Assembly (NCBI GenBank): GCA_002336855.1 | Contig: DDEV01000010.1 | Span: 1 to 33,839, forward strand | Direction: 5' to 3' | Length of the DNA stretch: 33,839 nt | Source of the DNA: Leucobacter sp. UBA1945 | GTDB lineage: Bacteria; Actinomycetota; Actinomycetes; Actinomycetales; Microbacteriaceae | In this document: piece by piece, positions 1-7,578 of the stretch | Layout of the letters: each line of letters starts with the position of its first letter | Position numbering within the stretch: position 1 is the first letter of the stretch | Notes under the pieces: generated by a model | Seen by the model: only the letters and a program-made list of their open reading frames with translations | Told to the model about the DNA's origin: nothing | The model's database searches: none | Program-made: the position numbers and the translations under genes

Positions 1-222
1 GCCGCCGCCGTGCACCACGACCGGGCGAATGCCGACGAGGCGCAAGTAGACGACGTCTTCGGCGAACGCGCGCAGCAGCTCGTCGTTGACCATCGCGTTG
101 CCACCGAACTTGATCACCATGATGGCGTCGCGAAACTTCTTCAACCACGGCAGCGATTCGATCAGCACCTCGGTCTTGAGCGCCGCCTCTTCGTGCGTCA
201 CCGTGGTCGTCGTGTTCGTCAT
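1..222 (-). CDS. argB: Acetylglutamate kinase, N-terminal part (cut by window edge)
   Basis: This is the first 74 codons of N-acetyl-L-glutamate kinase, which phosphorylates N-acetylglutamate with ATP in the second step of arginine synthesis in the cytoplasm. The start ATG is at 222-220, preceded by an AGAAGG Shine-Dalgarno sequence 6 nt upstream. The translation begins MTNTTTVTHEEAALKTEVL and contains the amino-acid-kinase nucleotide loop VIKFGGNAM, then VVVHGGG at the window edge, both diagnostic for ArgB. It lies 52 nt downstream of argJ on the same strand, in the usual argC-argJ-argB order, so it should be co-transcribed. The remainder lies outside the window to the left. Confidence 0.95.
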   Translation of the reverse strand, partial: MTNTTTTVTHEEAALKTEVLIESLPWLKKFRDAIMVIKFGGNAMVNDELLRAFAEDVVYLRLVGIRPVVVHGGG

Positions 223-274
223 CGATTGCCTTCTTCGCCTTCTTCGTGTTCTGTGCGGGCTCGGGAGCGCCGAG

Positions 275-1432
275 TTAGCTCGAGTACGCCGAGTTCTCGT
301 GCACGTAGTCGTGCGTGAGATCGTTCGTGCGCACGGTCGCCGTGTGCTCGCCCACGAAGAGTTCGATCAGCACGTGCGTCTTGCGCGGGGTCAGGTCGCA
401 CTCGTCGACCGGGCGATCTGGCCCGCCCGCATGGCAAAGGCGCACCCCGTTGAAGCTCACGTCGACTGCGTACGGGTCGAACGCAGCATCGGTGGTGCCG
501 ATAGCGGCGAGCACGCGGCCCCAGTTCGGGTCGTTGCCGAAGATCGCGGCCTTGAACAGGTTGTTGCGGGCCACCGAGCGCGCGACCTCGACGGCGTCTT
601 CGACGCTCACCGCGCCGGTCACCTCAATGTCGATGTCGTGGCTCGCACCCTCGGCGTCGGCCTGCAGCTGCGCCGCGAGGCTGTCGCATACCGCCGAGAG
701 CGCGGCCGCGAACTCCCCCGCCTCTGGCACGACGTCGCTCGCGCCGCTCGCGAGCACCGTCACCTGGTCGTTCGTCGACATGCAGCCATCGCTGTCGAGC
801 CGGTCGAAGCTCGCCGAGGTTGCCGCACGCAGCGCCTGGTCGAGGCCAGCGCTGTCGATCTTTGCGTCGGTCGTGATCACCACAAGCATCGTCGCGAGGC
901 CCGGCGCGAGCATGCCTGCGCCCTTCGCCATCGCGCCGATAGTCCAACCAGCTTCGCTCGTGTGGCTCGCGGTTTTCTCAACAGAGTCAGTGGTGAGGAT
1001 CGCGGCCGGCGCCGTCGTGTCTTCAGCGCTGAGCGCGGCGGTGAGCGCGGGCACACCGTTCACGATCTTGTCGCGAAACGCCTGGTCGCCGCTGCCGATG
1101 AGGCCGGTCGAGCACACGAGCACGTGCTCGGCGTCGCCACCGAGTGCGCTCGCGACTGCCTCGGCGGTGAGGCGTGTGGTCTCGTAGCCGAAGTCGCCGG
1201 TAAAGCAGTTTGCGCCGCCCGAGTTCAGAATGATCGCCTGCGCGGGCCCGTTCTGCACCACCTTTCGGCTCCACAGGATCGGGTTCGCCTGCGCGCGATT
1301 GCTGGTGAAGACCACGGCGCTCGCGGGCTCTGGCCCGTCGTTCACGACGAGCGCGAGGTCGGGCTTGCCGGTGCTCTTGAGACCGACCGCAATACCTGCC
1401 GAACGAAAGCCCTTGGGCGTGGTAACGGTCAC
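275..1432 (-). CDS. argJ: Bifunctional ornithine acetyltransferase / N-acetylglutamate synthase
   Basis: ArgJ moves the acetyl group from N-acetylornithine to glutamate, recycling it in arginine synthesis. Some family members also use acetyl-CoA. The 385-residue product has the family's self-cleavage motif at residues 180-183 (ATML, in GMLAPGLATMLVVITTDA); Thr181 should become the N-terminal nucleophile of the beta chain. The start is GTG at 1432-1430, which overlaps the TGA stop of argC by 4 nt (GTGA). A GGAG ribosome site lies 7 nt upstream inside argC, so translation is probably coupled. Length is normal for the family and no key residue looks missing. Whether it is mono- or bifunctional cannot be told from sequence alone. 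Confidence 0.97.
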   Translation of the reverse strand: MTVTTPKGFRSAGIAVGLKSTGKPDLALVVNDGPEPASAVVFTSNRAQANPILWSRKVVQNGPAQAIILNSGGANCFTGDFGYETTRLTAEAVASALGGDAEHVLVCSTGLIGSGDQAFRDKIVNGVPALTAALSAEDTTAPAAILTTDSVEKTASHTSEAGWTIGAMAKGAGMLAPGLATMLVVITTDAKIDSAGLDQALRAATSASFDRLDSDGCMSTNDQVTVLASGASDVVPEAGEFAAALSAVCDSLAAQLQADAEGASHDIDIEVTGAVSVEDAVEVARSVARNNLFKAAIFGNDPNWGRVLAAIGTTDAAFDPYAVDVSFNGVRLCHAGGPDRPVDECDLTPRKTHVLIELFVGEHTATVRTNDLTHDYVHENSAYSS

Positions 1433-2487
1433 GGTGCAACTCCATTCACTGAGAGGCCGGTCTGCTCTGGCAGGCCGAGCGCGATGTTCGCCGACTGGAT
1501 CGCGGCGCCCGCGGTGCCCTTGGCGAGGTTGTCGAGGGCGGCGACCACGACGACACGGCCAGCCGACTCATCGATCGCAACGCCCATGAGGCAGGTGTTC
1601 GCGCCAAGGGTGTCGGCGGTGCGCGGAAACTGGCCCTCGGGCAGCACGTGCACGAAAGTTTCGTCTGCATAGGCATTCACCCACGCCTCGCGCACCTGCT
1701 CGGCAGCAACACCGGGGGCGACCGTCGCCGTAGACGTGGCGAGAATGCCGCGGCTCATCGGCACGAGCACGGGGGTAAAGCTGATGCGAGGATCGCCCGC
1801 GCCCGCGCCACGCAGCGACTGCTGAATCTCGGGAATGTGCCGGTGCGTGCCACCGACCGCGTACGGATTCGCCGTGCCCATCAACTCGGCGCCGAGCAAG
1901 TGCGTCTTTGCCGCCTTGCCCGCTCCGCTCGGGCCCACCGCGAGCACAGTCACGATGTCGTCGGCCTCGATCACCCCGGCAGCGATGCCCGGCGCGAGCG
2001 AGAGCGCCACAGTGCTCGCGTTGCAGCCGGGCGCCGCGATCCTCGTCGCCCCTCGCAATGCCTCGCGCTGCCTCGTGACCTTGCCGTCGTCGCCGCGAAG
2101 CATCAATTCAGGAACGCCGTACTGCCACGGCTCGTGATGCTCGCCACCGTAAAACTTCGCCCAGTCATCGCTGCTGCGCAGCCGGTGGTCGGCGCCCGCA
2201 TCGACCGCGAGGCCCACGTTCGTCAGTTGCGCCGTCAGCTCGCCAGAGGCCCCGTGCGGTAGGGCAAAGAACACCACGTCGTGACCGTCGAGCACCGCGG
2301 CTTCAGTCGGCTGCAATGTCAGGTGCGAGAGTGAGCGCAGGTGCGGTTGATGGTTGATCAGAGCGTCGCCGGCACTCGAGTGCCCGGTCACGGTGCGCAC
2401 CTCGAAGTCGGGGTGCTCAGCAAGCAGGCGCAGCAGCTCGCCACCCGCGTATCCGCTCGCCCCGGCCACCGCAACACTGTAAGTCAT
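1429..2487 (-). CDS. argC: N-acetyl-gamma-glutamyl-phosphate reductase
   Basis: ArgC makes N-acetylglutamate semialdehyde from N-acetylglutamyl phosphate with NADPH, the third step of arginine synthesis. The 352-residue product starts with the nucleotide-binding loop VAGASGYAGGELLRLL (residues 7-22). It has the catalytic cysteine at Cys155 (APGCNAST) and the conserved histidine region GTHRHIPEI near residue 216. The start ATG at 2487-2485 has an AGGG-type ribosome site about 10 nt upstream. It is the first gene of the arg operon in the window and is divergent from the amidase. I see no convincing ArgR box (TGAAT...ATTCA type) in the 185-bp divergent region, so arginine control by the usual box cannot be supported here. 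Confidence 0.97.
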   Translation of the reverse strand: MTYSVAVAGASGYAGGELLRLLAEHPDFEVRTVTGHSSAGDALINHQPHLRSLSHLTLQPTEAAVLDGHDVVFFALPHGASGELTAQLTNVGLAVDAGADHRLRSSDDWAKFYGGEHHEPWQYGVPELMLRGDDGKVTRQREALRGATRIAAPGCNASTVALSLAPGIAAGVIEADDIVTVLAVGPSGAGKAAKTHLLGAELMGTANPYAVGGTHRHIPEIQQSLRGAGAGDPRISFTPVLVPMSRGILATSTATVAPGVAAEQVREAWVNAYADETFVHVLPEGQFPRTADTLGANTCLMGVAIDESAGRVVVVAALDNLAKGTAGAAIQSANIALGLPEQTGLSVNGVAP

Positions 2488-2672
2488 GAGTCAACCACCC
2501 TTCGACTACAAAGCTACCGGAGGATGGAAAGCGGTCTATGCAGATGGTGCAGGTTCAGGCAAAACTCGCTACGCGAAATCGGGTCGTGTGGGCGGCGATT
2601 GAGGAGGGATTCTGTGTATGCGCCCATTCGCTAGTCTGAATCAGAAGGCCTGACCCGGAAAGAGGGAGCACC
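2488..2672. promoter_or_regulatory. Divergent control region argC / amidase
   Basis: This 185-bp non-coding stretch separates argC (minus) from the amidase gene (plus). A TAGTCT hexamer at 2632-2637 is a possible -10 for the amidase, giving a leader of about 30 nt that carries the ribosome site AGAGGGAG just before the ATG at 2673. No matching -35 stands out. On the minus side only the argC ribosome site is clear. No palindromic operator was recognised. Confidence 0.35.
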
Positions 2673-4349
2673 ATGACTCGTGCCGAACCGTTCGAGCTTC
2701 TCGAAGCGAGCATCGAAGAGGTGCTCGAGGCACTTCGTTCGCGCAAGATCACCGCTCGCTGGCTTCTCGATCAGTACCTCGCTCGAATCGAGGCATACGA
2801 TCGGGGCGCTGACGGGCTAAACTCCATCGTGGTCATGAACCCGCTGGCCGAGACACAAGCTGAGGAGTCAGACCTGCGATGGAATGCCGGTAACGCACGC
2901 GCCCTCGAAGGCATTCCTTTCACGGTGAAAGACTCGTACATGGCGCAGGGTCTGACCGTCGCTGCGGGCTCACCAGCATTTCAGGATCTTCAAGCTCAGT
3001 GGGACGCTTTCACCGTGTCGAAGCTGCGCGAGGCGGGCGCGGTGCTCATCGGCAAGACGAATATGCCCCCGATGGCCGACGGCGGCATGCAGCGAGGCGT
3101 CTACGGTCGAGCTGAGAGCCCCTACAATCGCGACTACCTTGCCGCCGCCTACGCCTCCGGCTCGTCAAACGGCTCAGGCGTGTCGACCGCCGCAAACCTC
3201 GCGATGTTTGGGATGGGTGAGGAGACGGTGTCGTCAGGACGCAGCCCTGCCTCGAACAATGCACTCTGCGCCTACACCCCGTCTTGGGGCATTCTCTCGA
3301 TCCGCGGAAACTGGCCCCTGTTTCCCGCACGAGATGTCGTCGTGCCCCACACGCGTTCGATGTCAGACATGCTGCATCTGCTCGATGTCATCGTGCAAGA
3401 CGACGCAGAAACACGCGGCGACTTCTGGCGAAACCAGACCGTGATCGAGCTGCCCTTGCCGAGCGAACACAGACCACAGACATATCAGTCGCTCGCAAAT
3501 GTTGAGGCGCTACGCGGCAAACGGTTTGCAGTGCCTGCGATGTACCTTGGGCTCGACCCCGACTACCCCATCAAGGTGAGGCCATCGATCCTTCAAGAAT
3601 GGGAGAAGGCAAAGGCGCGCCTCGAACGTCTTGGCGCAGAAGTCGTCGTGACCGACTTTCCCCTGATCTCGACCTACGAGGGAGATCGGCCTGGGCAGAA
3701 GTATCTCGGCAAACTCGGCGACCTTCCCACCGACTGGTCGGAGATCGAGTTCAGCAGCTTCCTGGCGTTTGGGTGGGACGACTTCTTGCGCGCGAACGGA
3801 GACCCGGCGTTCCCGTCGCTCGGAAGCGTTGATTCGGCCTTGATCTATCCGACGCCAGAAGGAGCACTGCCAGATCGCTACGAGCGCGTCGGGGATCACG
3901 ACGACCGGTTCAAAGCAATCGTCGAACATGCACGAGCAGGCATTCCCGACCCCCGGTCGCACCCCCGATTCGAGCAGGGTCTGCGGGCGATCACCAAGCT
4001 GAGGGAGTCGCTCTTCGAGTCTTGGCTCACCGACAACCACTTCGATGCCGTCGTCTTTCCCGCGAACGCAGACGTGGGCCCGGCAGACGCAGACACCAAC
4101 GTCGCGTCTGCCGACAAGGCATGGGCCAACGGCGTGCTCTTTTCGAACGGAAACTACGCGCTTCGCCATGTGGGAGTCCCCACCGTGACCGTCGCCATGG
4201 GACTCATGAGCGACATCGGCATGCCCGTGGGGCTCACCTTCGCAGGCTCCGCCTACGACGACCTCGCGCTATTGAGTTATGCGTTCGCGTTCGAGACCGG
4301 CGAGGGCGAGTCATTGCGCAAGGCACCGCCCTCGACGCCCGCGCTCTAA
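2673..4349 (+). CDS. Amidase (amidase-signature family)
   Basis: This is a 558-residue amidase-signature hydrolase that should cut a C-N amide bond; the substrate is unknown. The Ser-cisSer-Lys triad can be placed as Lys86 (IPFTVKDSYM), Ser164 (ASGSSNGSG) and Ser188 (EETVSSGRSPAS). The 24-residue spacing between the two serines matches the family. The glycine-rich signature is unusual: SGSSNGS replaces the common GGSSGGS, and TVSS replaces TGGS before the nucleophile. No signal peptide is seen, so it should act in the cytoplasm. The ATG has a good ribosome site (AGAGGGAGCACC). It stands alone between the divergent arg operon and a strong terminator. A Glu-tRNA(Gln) amidotransferase role is unlikely because gatB and gatC are absent nearby and the signature is divergent. 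Confidence 0.9.
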   Translation: MTRAEPFELLEASIEEVLEALRSRKITARWLLDQYLARIEAYDRGADGLNSIVVMNPLAETQAEESDLRWNAGNARALEGIPFTVKDSYMAQGLTVAAGSPAFQDLQAQWDAFTVSKLREAGAVLIGKTNMPPMADGGMQRGVYGRAESPYNRDYLAAAYASGSSNGSGVSTAANLAMFGMGEETVSSGRSPASNNALCAYTPSWGILSIRGNWPLFPARDVVVPHTRSMSDMLHLLDVIVQDDAETRGDFWRNQTVIELPLPSEHRPQTYQSLANVEALRGKRFAVPAMYLGLDPDYPIKVRPSILQEWEKAKARLERLGAEVVVTDFPLISTYEGDRPGQKYLGKLGDLPTDWSEIEFSSFLAFGWDDFLRANGDPAFPSLGSVDSALIYPTPEGALPDRYERVGDHDDRFKAIVEHARAGIPDPRSHPRFEQGLRAITKLRESLFESWLTDNHFDAVVFPANADVGPADADTNVASADKAWANGVLFSNGNYALRHVGVPTVTVAMGLMSDIGMPVGLTFAGSAYDDLALLSYAFAFETGEGESLRKAPPSTPAL

Positions 4350-4357
4350 GCTCGACG

Positions 4358-4389
4358 GCCGGCGGTGGGCCGGCGGTGGGCCGGCGGGG
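4358..4389 (+). repeat. Three tandem copies of an 11-bp GC-rich unit
   Basis: The unit GCCGGCGGTGG is repeated at 4358-4368 and 4369-4379, with a partial third copy at 4380-4389. It lies 9 bp after the amidase stop codon, between that gene and the terminator. It looks like replication-slippage repeat; no function is supported. Confidence 0.7.
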
Positions 4390-4449
4390 TACGCAGGTAT
4401 GTACACCCTTGGCGGCTACCCCACCCTCGCCACCCCTGGCGCGAAAACG

Positions 4450-4482
4450 AAAACACCCCCTCCCGAAGGAGGGGGTGTTTTT
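4450..4482. terminator. Bidirectional intrinsic terminator
   Basis: A perfect 14-bp stem (4450-4463 with 4468-4481) closes a CGAA tetraloop and is followed by T residues on the plus strand. Read from the other strand the stem also ends in a T run (TTTT, then CGTTTT). It therefore serves both the amidase mRNA (plus) and the tRNA-Glu transcript (minus). Confidence 0.93.
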
Positions 4483-4489
4483 CTCACTG

Positions 4490-4562
4490 TGACCCCAGCG
4501 GGATTCGAACCCGCGTTACCGCCGTGAGAGGGCGGCGTACTAGGCCGCTATACGATGGGGCC
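4490..4562 (-). tRNA. tRNA-Glu (anticodon CTC)
   Basis: The minus strand gives a 73-nt tRNA. The acceptor arm GGCCCCA pairs with TGGGGTC (one G-T pair), followed by discriminator A. The anticodon stem is CCGCC/GGCGG with loop CTCTCAC, so the anticodon is CTC (Glu). The T-loop core GGTTCGAATCC is present. CCA is not encoded. A possible -10 (TATAGA) lies at 4609-4604, about 41 nt upstream of the mature 5' end. The gene ends 8 bp before the two-way terminator. Confidence 0.97.
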
Positions 4563-4716
4563 TTGTGCTTCGAACCGATTTTCACCGGTAACTTGGCAAC
4601 CCGTCTATATTGCCACAGGATTTCTGCAACCGCAAAATCGGCCCGAACACTTCGGCGTGTCACCATGTGTGGCAACGAAACGGAGCCCTCGGGTGTCGCG
4701 CAGAGAGCACGCTCCA

Positions 4717-4728
4717 TAGACTGGCGAT
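4717..4728 (+). promoter_or_regulatory. -10 element of a leaderless start (metallo-hydrolase gene)
   Basis: TAGACT at 4717-4722 ends 6 nt before the ATG at 4729. Transcription should start at or beside the A of ATG; no ribosome site is present. The -35 is weak. Confidence 0.6.
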
Positions 4729-5409
4729 ATGCAGGGTTTTCGTCTTTCACACGCTGGGTTGGTGCTCGAGCACGGGGGCGCCTCGCTCTTCATCGATCCC
4801 GGCAACTTTTCGACGCAAGCCGAGCTGAGGCGAGCCGTCGAATCGGCGGCTCCCCCGGCCGGCATCGTGATCACGCACGAGCACGCCGACCACTGGACGC
4901 CGGAACACGTTCGGGCGATCCTCGACCTGACCCCAGAAGCAACGATCTACACGACCGCCGCGACCGCCGCTGCGCTCGAGACCGCAAGCATCGAAAGCGC
5001 CGTCGTGGTCACCGAGGGCGACCGCCACAGCGTCGGCCCGTTCAGTCTCGACTTCTACGGTCGTCGCCACGAAGTGCTGCACTCGAGCATCCCCGTGATC
5101 GAGAACATCGGCGTACGCATCAACGAGACGCTCGCGTGGGGCGGCGACTCGATTACCCGCCCGCCGTTTCGCGCCGACGTGCTCGGCGTTCCCATCGGCT
5201 CGCCGTGGTCAAACATCGCGCAGGTCATGGACTTCGTGCTCGCCGTGGCACCCCGCCGCGCGTTTCTCACGCACGATGGCATGCTCAGCGCCCGCGGCGT
5301 CGAGCTCTACACGGAACGGGTGCTGACGTGCCTCGCGCAGTGCGGCGGCGAGCTGCTCACGTTCCCGACGCTCGAAGAGCGTCAGGGCGCGCGACTGAGC
5401 CTCGGGTAG
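4729..5409 (+). CDS. Metallo-beta-lactamase fold hydrolase
   Basis: This is a 226-residue protein of the metallo-beta-lactamase superfamily, UlaG/YycJ-like group. The metal-binding motif THEHADHW lies at residues 49-56 (His50, His52, Asp54, His55). Further ligands are likely in the RRHEVLHSS region, the conserved GD of WGGDS and the late histidine of FLTHDGM. The N-terminus MQGFRLSHAGLVLEHGGASLFIDPG is typical of this group. It should be a cytoplasmic hydrolase of unknown substrate. The start was chosen because a -10 hexamer lies 6 nt upstream. It is a single-gene unit that converges on the OsmC gene, with an inverted-repeat terminator between them. Confidence 0.88.
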   Translation: MQGFRLSHAGLVLEHGGASLFIDPGNFSTQAELRRAVESAAPPAGIVITHEHADHWTPEHVRAILDLTPEATIYTTAATAAALETASIESAVVVTEGDRHSVGPFSLDFYGRRHEVLHSSIPVIENIGVRINETLAWGGDSITRPPFRADVLGVPIGSPWSNIAQVMDFVLAVAPRRAFLTHDGMLSARGVELYTERVLTCLAQCGGELLTFPTLEERQGARLSLG

Positions 5410-5430
5410 CCGCACGGCGCCCCGAGGCTC
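5397..5430. terminator. Inverted repeat between convergent genes
   Basis: The 10-bp arms GAGCCTCGGG (5397-5406) and CCCGAGGCTC (5421-5430) are perfect. The 14-nt loop contains a second small hairpin, GCCG-CA-CGGC. It overlaps the stop codon of the metallo-hydrolase gene and lies just past the 3' end of the OsmC gene. It has no T run, so the terminator call is inference from placement. Confidence 0.6.
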
Positions 5431-5463
5431 GTCAATGGGTGTTCGTTGGTATGTGCGCGAGGA

Positions 5464-6018
5464 CTACGCTTTGGCGACCGTCACCGAAACCGGGGTCGCG
5501 TTAGCGAAAAGGTCGAGCACAGGGCAGTTCACGTCGACGGCGTCGCGCAGCTGCTCGTAGCGCTCCTGCGTCTCGGGCCCTGCGAGCTCGATGTGCAGCC
5601 GCACGTCGCTGAAGCCGGGGCGCACACTCGGATCCTTGCCGAGCAGCCTGGCGGCATCGATGTCGCCCTCGGCGCTCACTCGAATGTCGTCGACCTTGAT
5701 GCCGAGCGCCTGCGCATAGAGTCGGTACACCACGACCTGGCACCCGATCAGAGCGCCGAGCGCATACTCGACGGGGCTCGCGGCTACGTCGTCGCCTGCG
5801 AGCGCGGCGGGCTCGTCGATCACGAATTCGTGTTTGCCTGCGCGCAGGCGTGTCGCGACGGCACCCTCACCTCCGCCCTCGACGCGGTACGTCAGCTGCG
5901 CCGACGAGCGGTTCTTATCGATTCGATCGCTCCAAGCCGCGCCCGCGGCGCTGAGGCGCTCGGCGCGATCCTTTTCGGAGATTTCGGGAACTACTGGGGC
6001 ATCAAGAAGTGTGGTCAT
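5464..6018 (-). CDS. OsmC family protein
   Basis: This is a 184-residue OsmC/Ohr-superfamily protein, a family of thiol-dependent peroxidases or related redox proteins. The two family cysteines are Cys93 (ALGALIGCQVVVYRL) and Cys165 (VDVNCPVLDLF), at the spacing expected for the redox pair. It lacks a signal peptide and should act in the cytoplasm. The start ATG at 6018-6016 was chosen because TAGCTT lies 6 nt upstream. Whether it reduces organic hydroperoxides (Ohr type) or belongs to the less studied YhfA-like group is not settled; the long N-terminus before the OsmC fold (about 40 residues) favours the latter. Confidence 0.9.
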   Translation of the reverse strand: MTTLLDAPVVPEISEKDRAERLSAAGAAWSDRIDKNRSSAQLTYRVEGGGEGAVATRLRAGKHEFVIDEPAALAGDDVAASPVEYALGALIGCQVVVYRLYAQALGIKVDDIRVSAEGDIDAARLLGKDPSVRPGFSDVRLHIELAGPETQERYEQLRDAVDVNCPVLDLFANATPVSVTVAKA

Positions 6019-6030
6019 GCGGCAAAGCTA
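6019..6030 (-). promoter_or_regulatory. -10 element of a leaderless start (OsmC gene)
   Basis: On the minus strand TAGCTT (6030-6025) is followed by 6 nt and the ATG at 6018. The spacer TGCCGC is identical to that of the gene starting at 29085. Confidence 0.6.
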
Positions 6031-6137
6031 GTGACGTTTCGCGGCGCACGCACTCCCCCGCGACACACTTGGACACGCGCAGAAACGCGGCGTTACACCG
6101 CGTCACGCGGCGTCATTCGACTCGTCGCCCCGCGTCT

Positions 6138-6872
6138 CTATGCCGCGTCGATCAGCGCAACGATCTCACGGTAGCCGCGGCTGGCCGCGAGTTCGCGCGG
6201 CGACACCCCGCTACCGTCGGCGATCGTCACGTCGGCACCGCCCTCGATCAACAGCCGCACCGTCTCGACGTGGTCTGGAGACCCGGTGCCCAGCACGATC
6301 GCCTCATGCAGCGCGGTCCACTGCAGGTTGTTGATGTGGTTCACCGGAACGCCCGCGTCGATCAGAATCTTCACGGTGCTCACGTGCCCGTGCTCGCTCG
6401 CGGGGATCAGCGCAGTACCACCGTAGCGATTGGTGCTGGTCACGTCGGCGCCGTGCTCAAGGGTCGCGACGAGGATCTCATCGAGCCCCTCCGCCCCGGC
6501 GTAGAGGTAGGCCGAGTCTTGCAGATTGTCTTTTGCGTTCGGATCGGCGCCGGCCTCGAGCAGCGCCTGTGCGACGGCCGCGGCGTTCGCCTTGGTCGCA
6601 GCAACCAACGGTGTGCGCCCATCGCCGTCGCGAGCTTCGAGCTGCGCCTCATTCTTCAGCGCCTCGATCGCGGCGGCAACGTCGTTCGCGGTTGCGGCGG
6701 TGAACAGCTGAGCGGTGGCTTCTTCGACGGTCATGGTCGGCACGAACTCCTCTTCGACGGGGGCTGCAGCGGCTTTCGGAGTGGGTTCGGGAGCCGGCGC
6801 GCAGGCGGTGAGAACGAGCGCTGCTCCCAGCACCGCCGCCGCGCCAAACATAATCTGCCCACTACGTTTCAT
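6138..6872 (-). CDS. Ankyrin-repeat lipoprotein
   Basis: This is a 244-residue ankyrin-repeat protein with a lipoprotein signal: MKRSGQIMFG, a hydrophobic stretch, then the lipobox LTAC with Cys24. It should be exported and lipid-anchored on the outer face of the membrane. About five ankyrin repeats follow from near residue 75 (DGRTPLVAATKANAAAVAQALLEAGADPN..., then GGTALIPASEHGHVSTVKILIDAGVPVN and later copies). The open frame continues further upstream, but the ATG at 6872 is preferred because it yields the signal peptide. That ATG also overlaps the TGA stop of the upstream PH-like membrane gene by 4 nt (ATGA), indicating translational coupling. Partner and function are unknown; ankyrin repeats usually bind proteins. 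Confidence 0.88.
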   Translation of the reverse strand: MKRSGQIMFGAAAVLGAALVLTACAPAPEPTPKAAAAPVEEEFVPTMTVEEATAQLFTAATANDVAAAIEALKNEAQLEARDGDGRTPLVAATKANAAAVAQALLEAGADPNAKDNLQDSAYLYAGAEGLDEILVATLEHGADVTSTNRYGGTALIPASEHGHVSTVKILIDAGVPVNHINNLQWTALHEAIVLGTGSPDHVETVRLLIEGGADVTIADGSGVSPRELAASRGYREIVALIDAA

Positions 6873-7540
6873 GGCACCAGCATTGCACGGCGACCTGTAC
6901 GCCGGCTCTCGGTGGTGAGCACCCCTCGTCGCACCGTGATTGTCACTTCGAGACCAACGGCCCGCAGCCGCAGCCGGGCGCGCTCGGGCATCTCTTCGAC
7001 GAGGCGCTCGAGCCGGCTGTGTCGGTAGAGTTGGCCGACCGTCCATCGGTAACGCCGCGGCCCCACGTCAATCGCAATGCTCGCGGGGGCGCCGTCGTGC
7101 ACTATTTTCAGGCGGCGCAGGTCTTCAAGGCGCCACGACTCGACGGCGCGCGCCCCGTCACAAATCTCCAGCGTTTCAGGAGCGCACCAGATCTCGACCG
7201 TTCGGGCGCTCAGCGCGAGCCGCATGTAGCTGACGAGCGAGAGCAGCACGCCGGCCGCAACCACGCCGATCAATACGGCGACCGCGGCCGAGGCACCCGT
7301 TGCTGAGGTGATCGCCCAGGCCACGACCCCCACAACGACAGCCAGCGCGACAAGCAGAGGTGACAGCACGTCGCGAAGGCTCGAGGCTTCGACCCGCAGC
7401 AGGTCAGCCTCGCCCTCGCTCGCCCACCGGCCGATCTTGCTGTGCTCGGGTGGTGGGCCGGCCGCCCTCGCGGGATCGCCCGCCCCATCTCTTTCAAAGC
7501 CCACGCTCGACACAAGTCTCAGTGTATGCGCAAGCGACAT
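6869..7540 (-). CDS. Membrane protein with PH-like C-terminal part
   Basis: This is an up to 223-residue protein with two transmembrane segments (about residues 58-106: VLSPLLVALAVVVGVVAWAI and AAVAVLIGVVAAGVLLSLV). A cytoplasmic part follows (SARTVEIWCAPETLEICDG...YRWTVGQLYRHSRLERLVEEMPERARLRLR) that resembles bacterial PH-domain membrane proteins. Two starts are possible. The ATG at 7540 has a GGGGAGG tract touching it, which is too close for normal use. A GTG at 7513 lies 7 nt after a TACACT hexamer and would fit the leaderless pattern seen elsewhere in the window. It overlaps the ankyrin lipoprotein gene by 4 nt, so the two products probably work together. Exact function is unknown. Confidence 0.75.
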   Translation of the reverse strand: MSLAHTLRLVSSVGFERDGAGDPARAAGPPPEHSKIGRWASEGEADLLRVEASSLRDVLSPLLVALAVVVGVVAWAITSATGASAAVAVLIGVVAAGVLLSLVSYMRLALSARTVEIWCAPETLEICDGARAVESWRLEDLRRLKIVHDGAPASIAIDVGPRRYRWTVGQLYRHSRLERLVEEMPERARLRLRAVGLEVTITVRRGVLTTESRRTGRRAMLVP

Positions 7541-7566
7541 CCTCCCCGCGCGGCAGCCAGCGGTGG

Positions 7567-7578
7567 CAAGATGAGACC
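7567..7578 (+). promoter_or_regulatory. Possible -10 element of a leaderless start (glyoxalase-fold gene)
   Basis: CAAGAT at 7567-7572 ends 6 nt before the ATG at 7579. It is a weaker match than the others (CA instead of TA), but the spacing is the same and no ribosome site is present. Confidence 0.4.

Noticed and set aside
86..1672. Long plus-strand open frame of 528 codons
   Set aside because: It is antisense to argJ and argC, which have clear motifs and operon structure. The product has no recognisable domains and typical high-GC shadow composition (Arg/Ala/His-rich).
2488..2672. ArgR box in front of argC
   Set aside because: I looked for a TGAAT...ATTCA-type inverted repeat and saw none good enough to report.
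4358..4389. CRISPR or attachment-site repeats
   Set aside because: The three 11-bp units are directly abutting with no spacers, which fits slippage. No integrase or cas gene is present.
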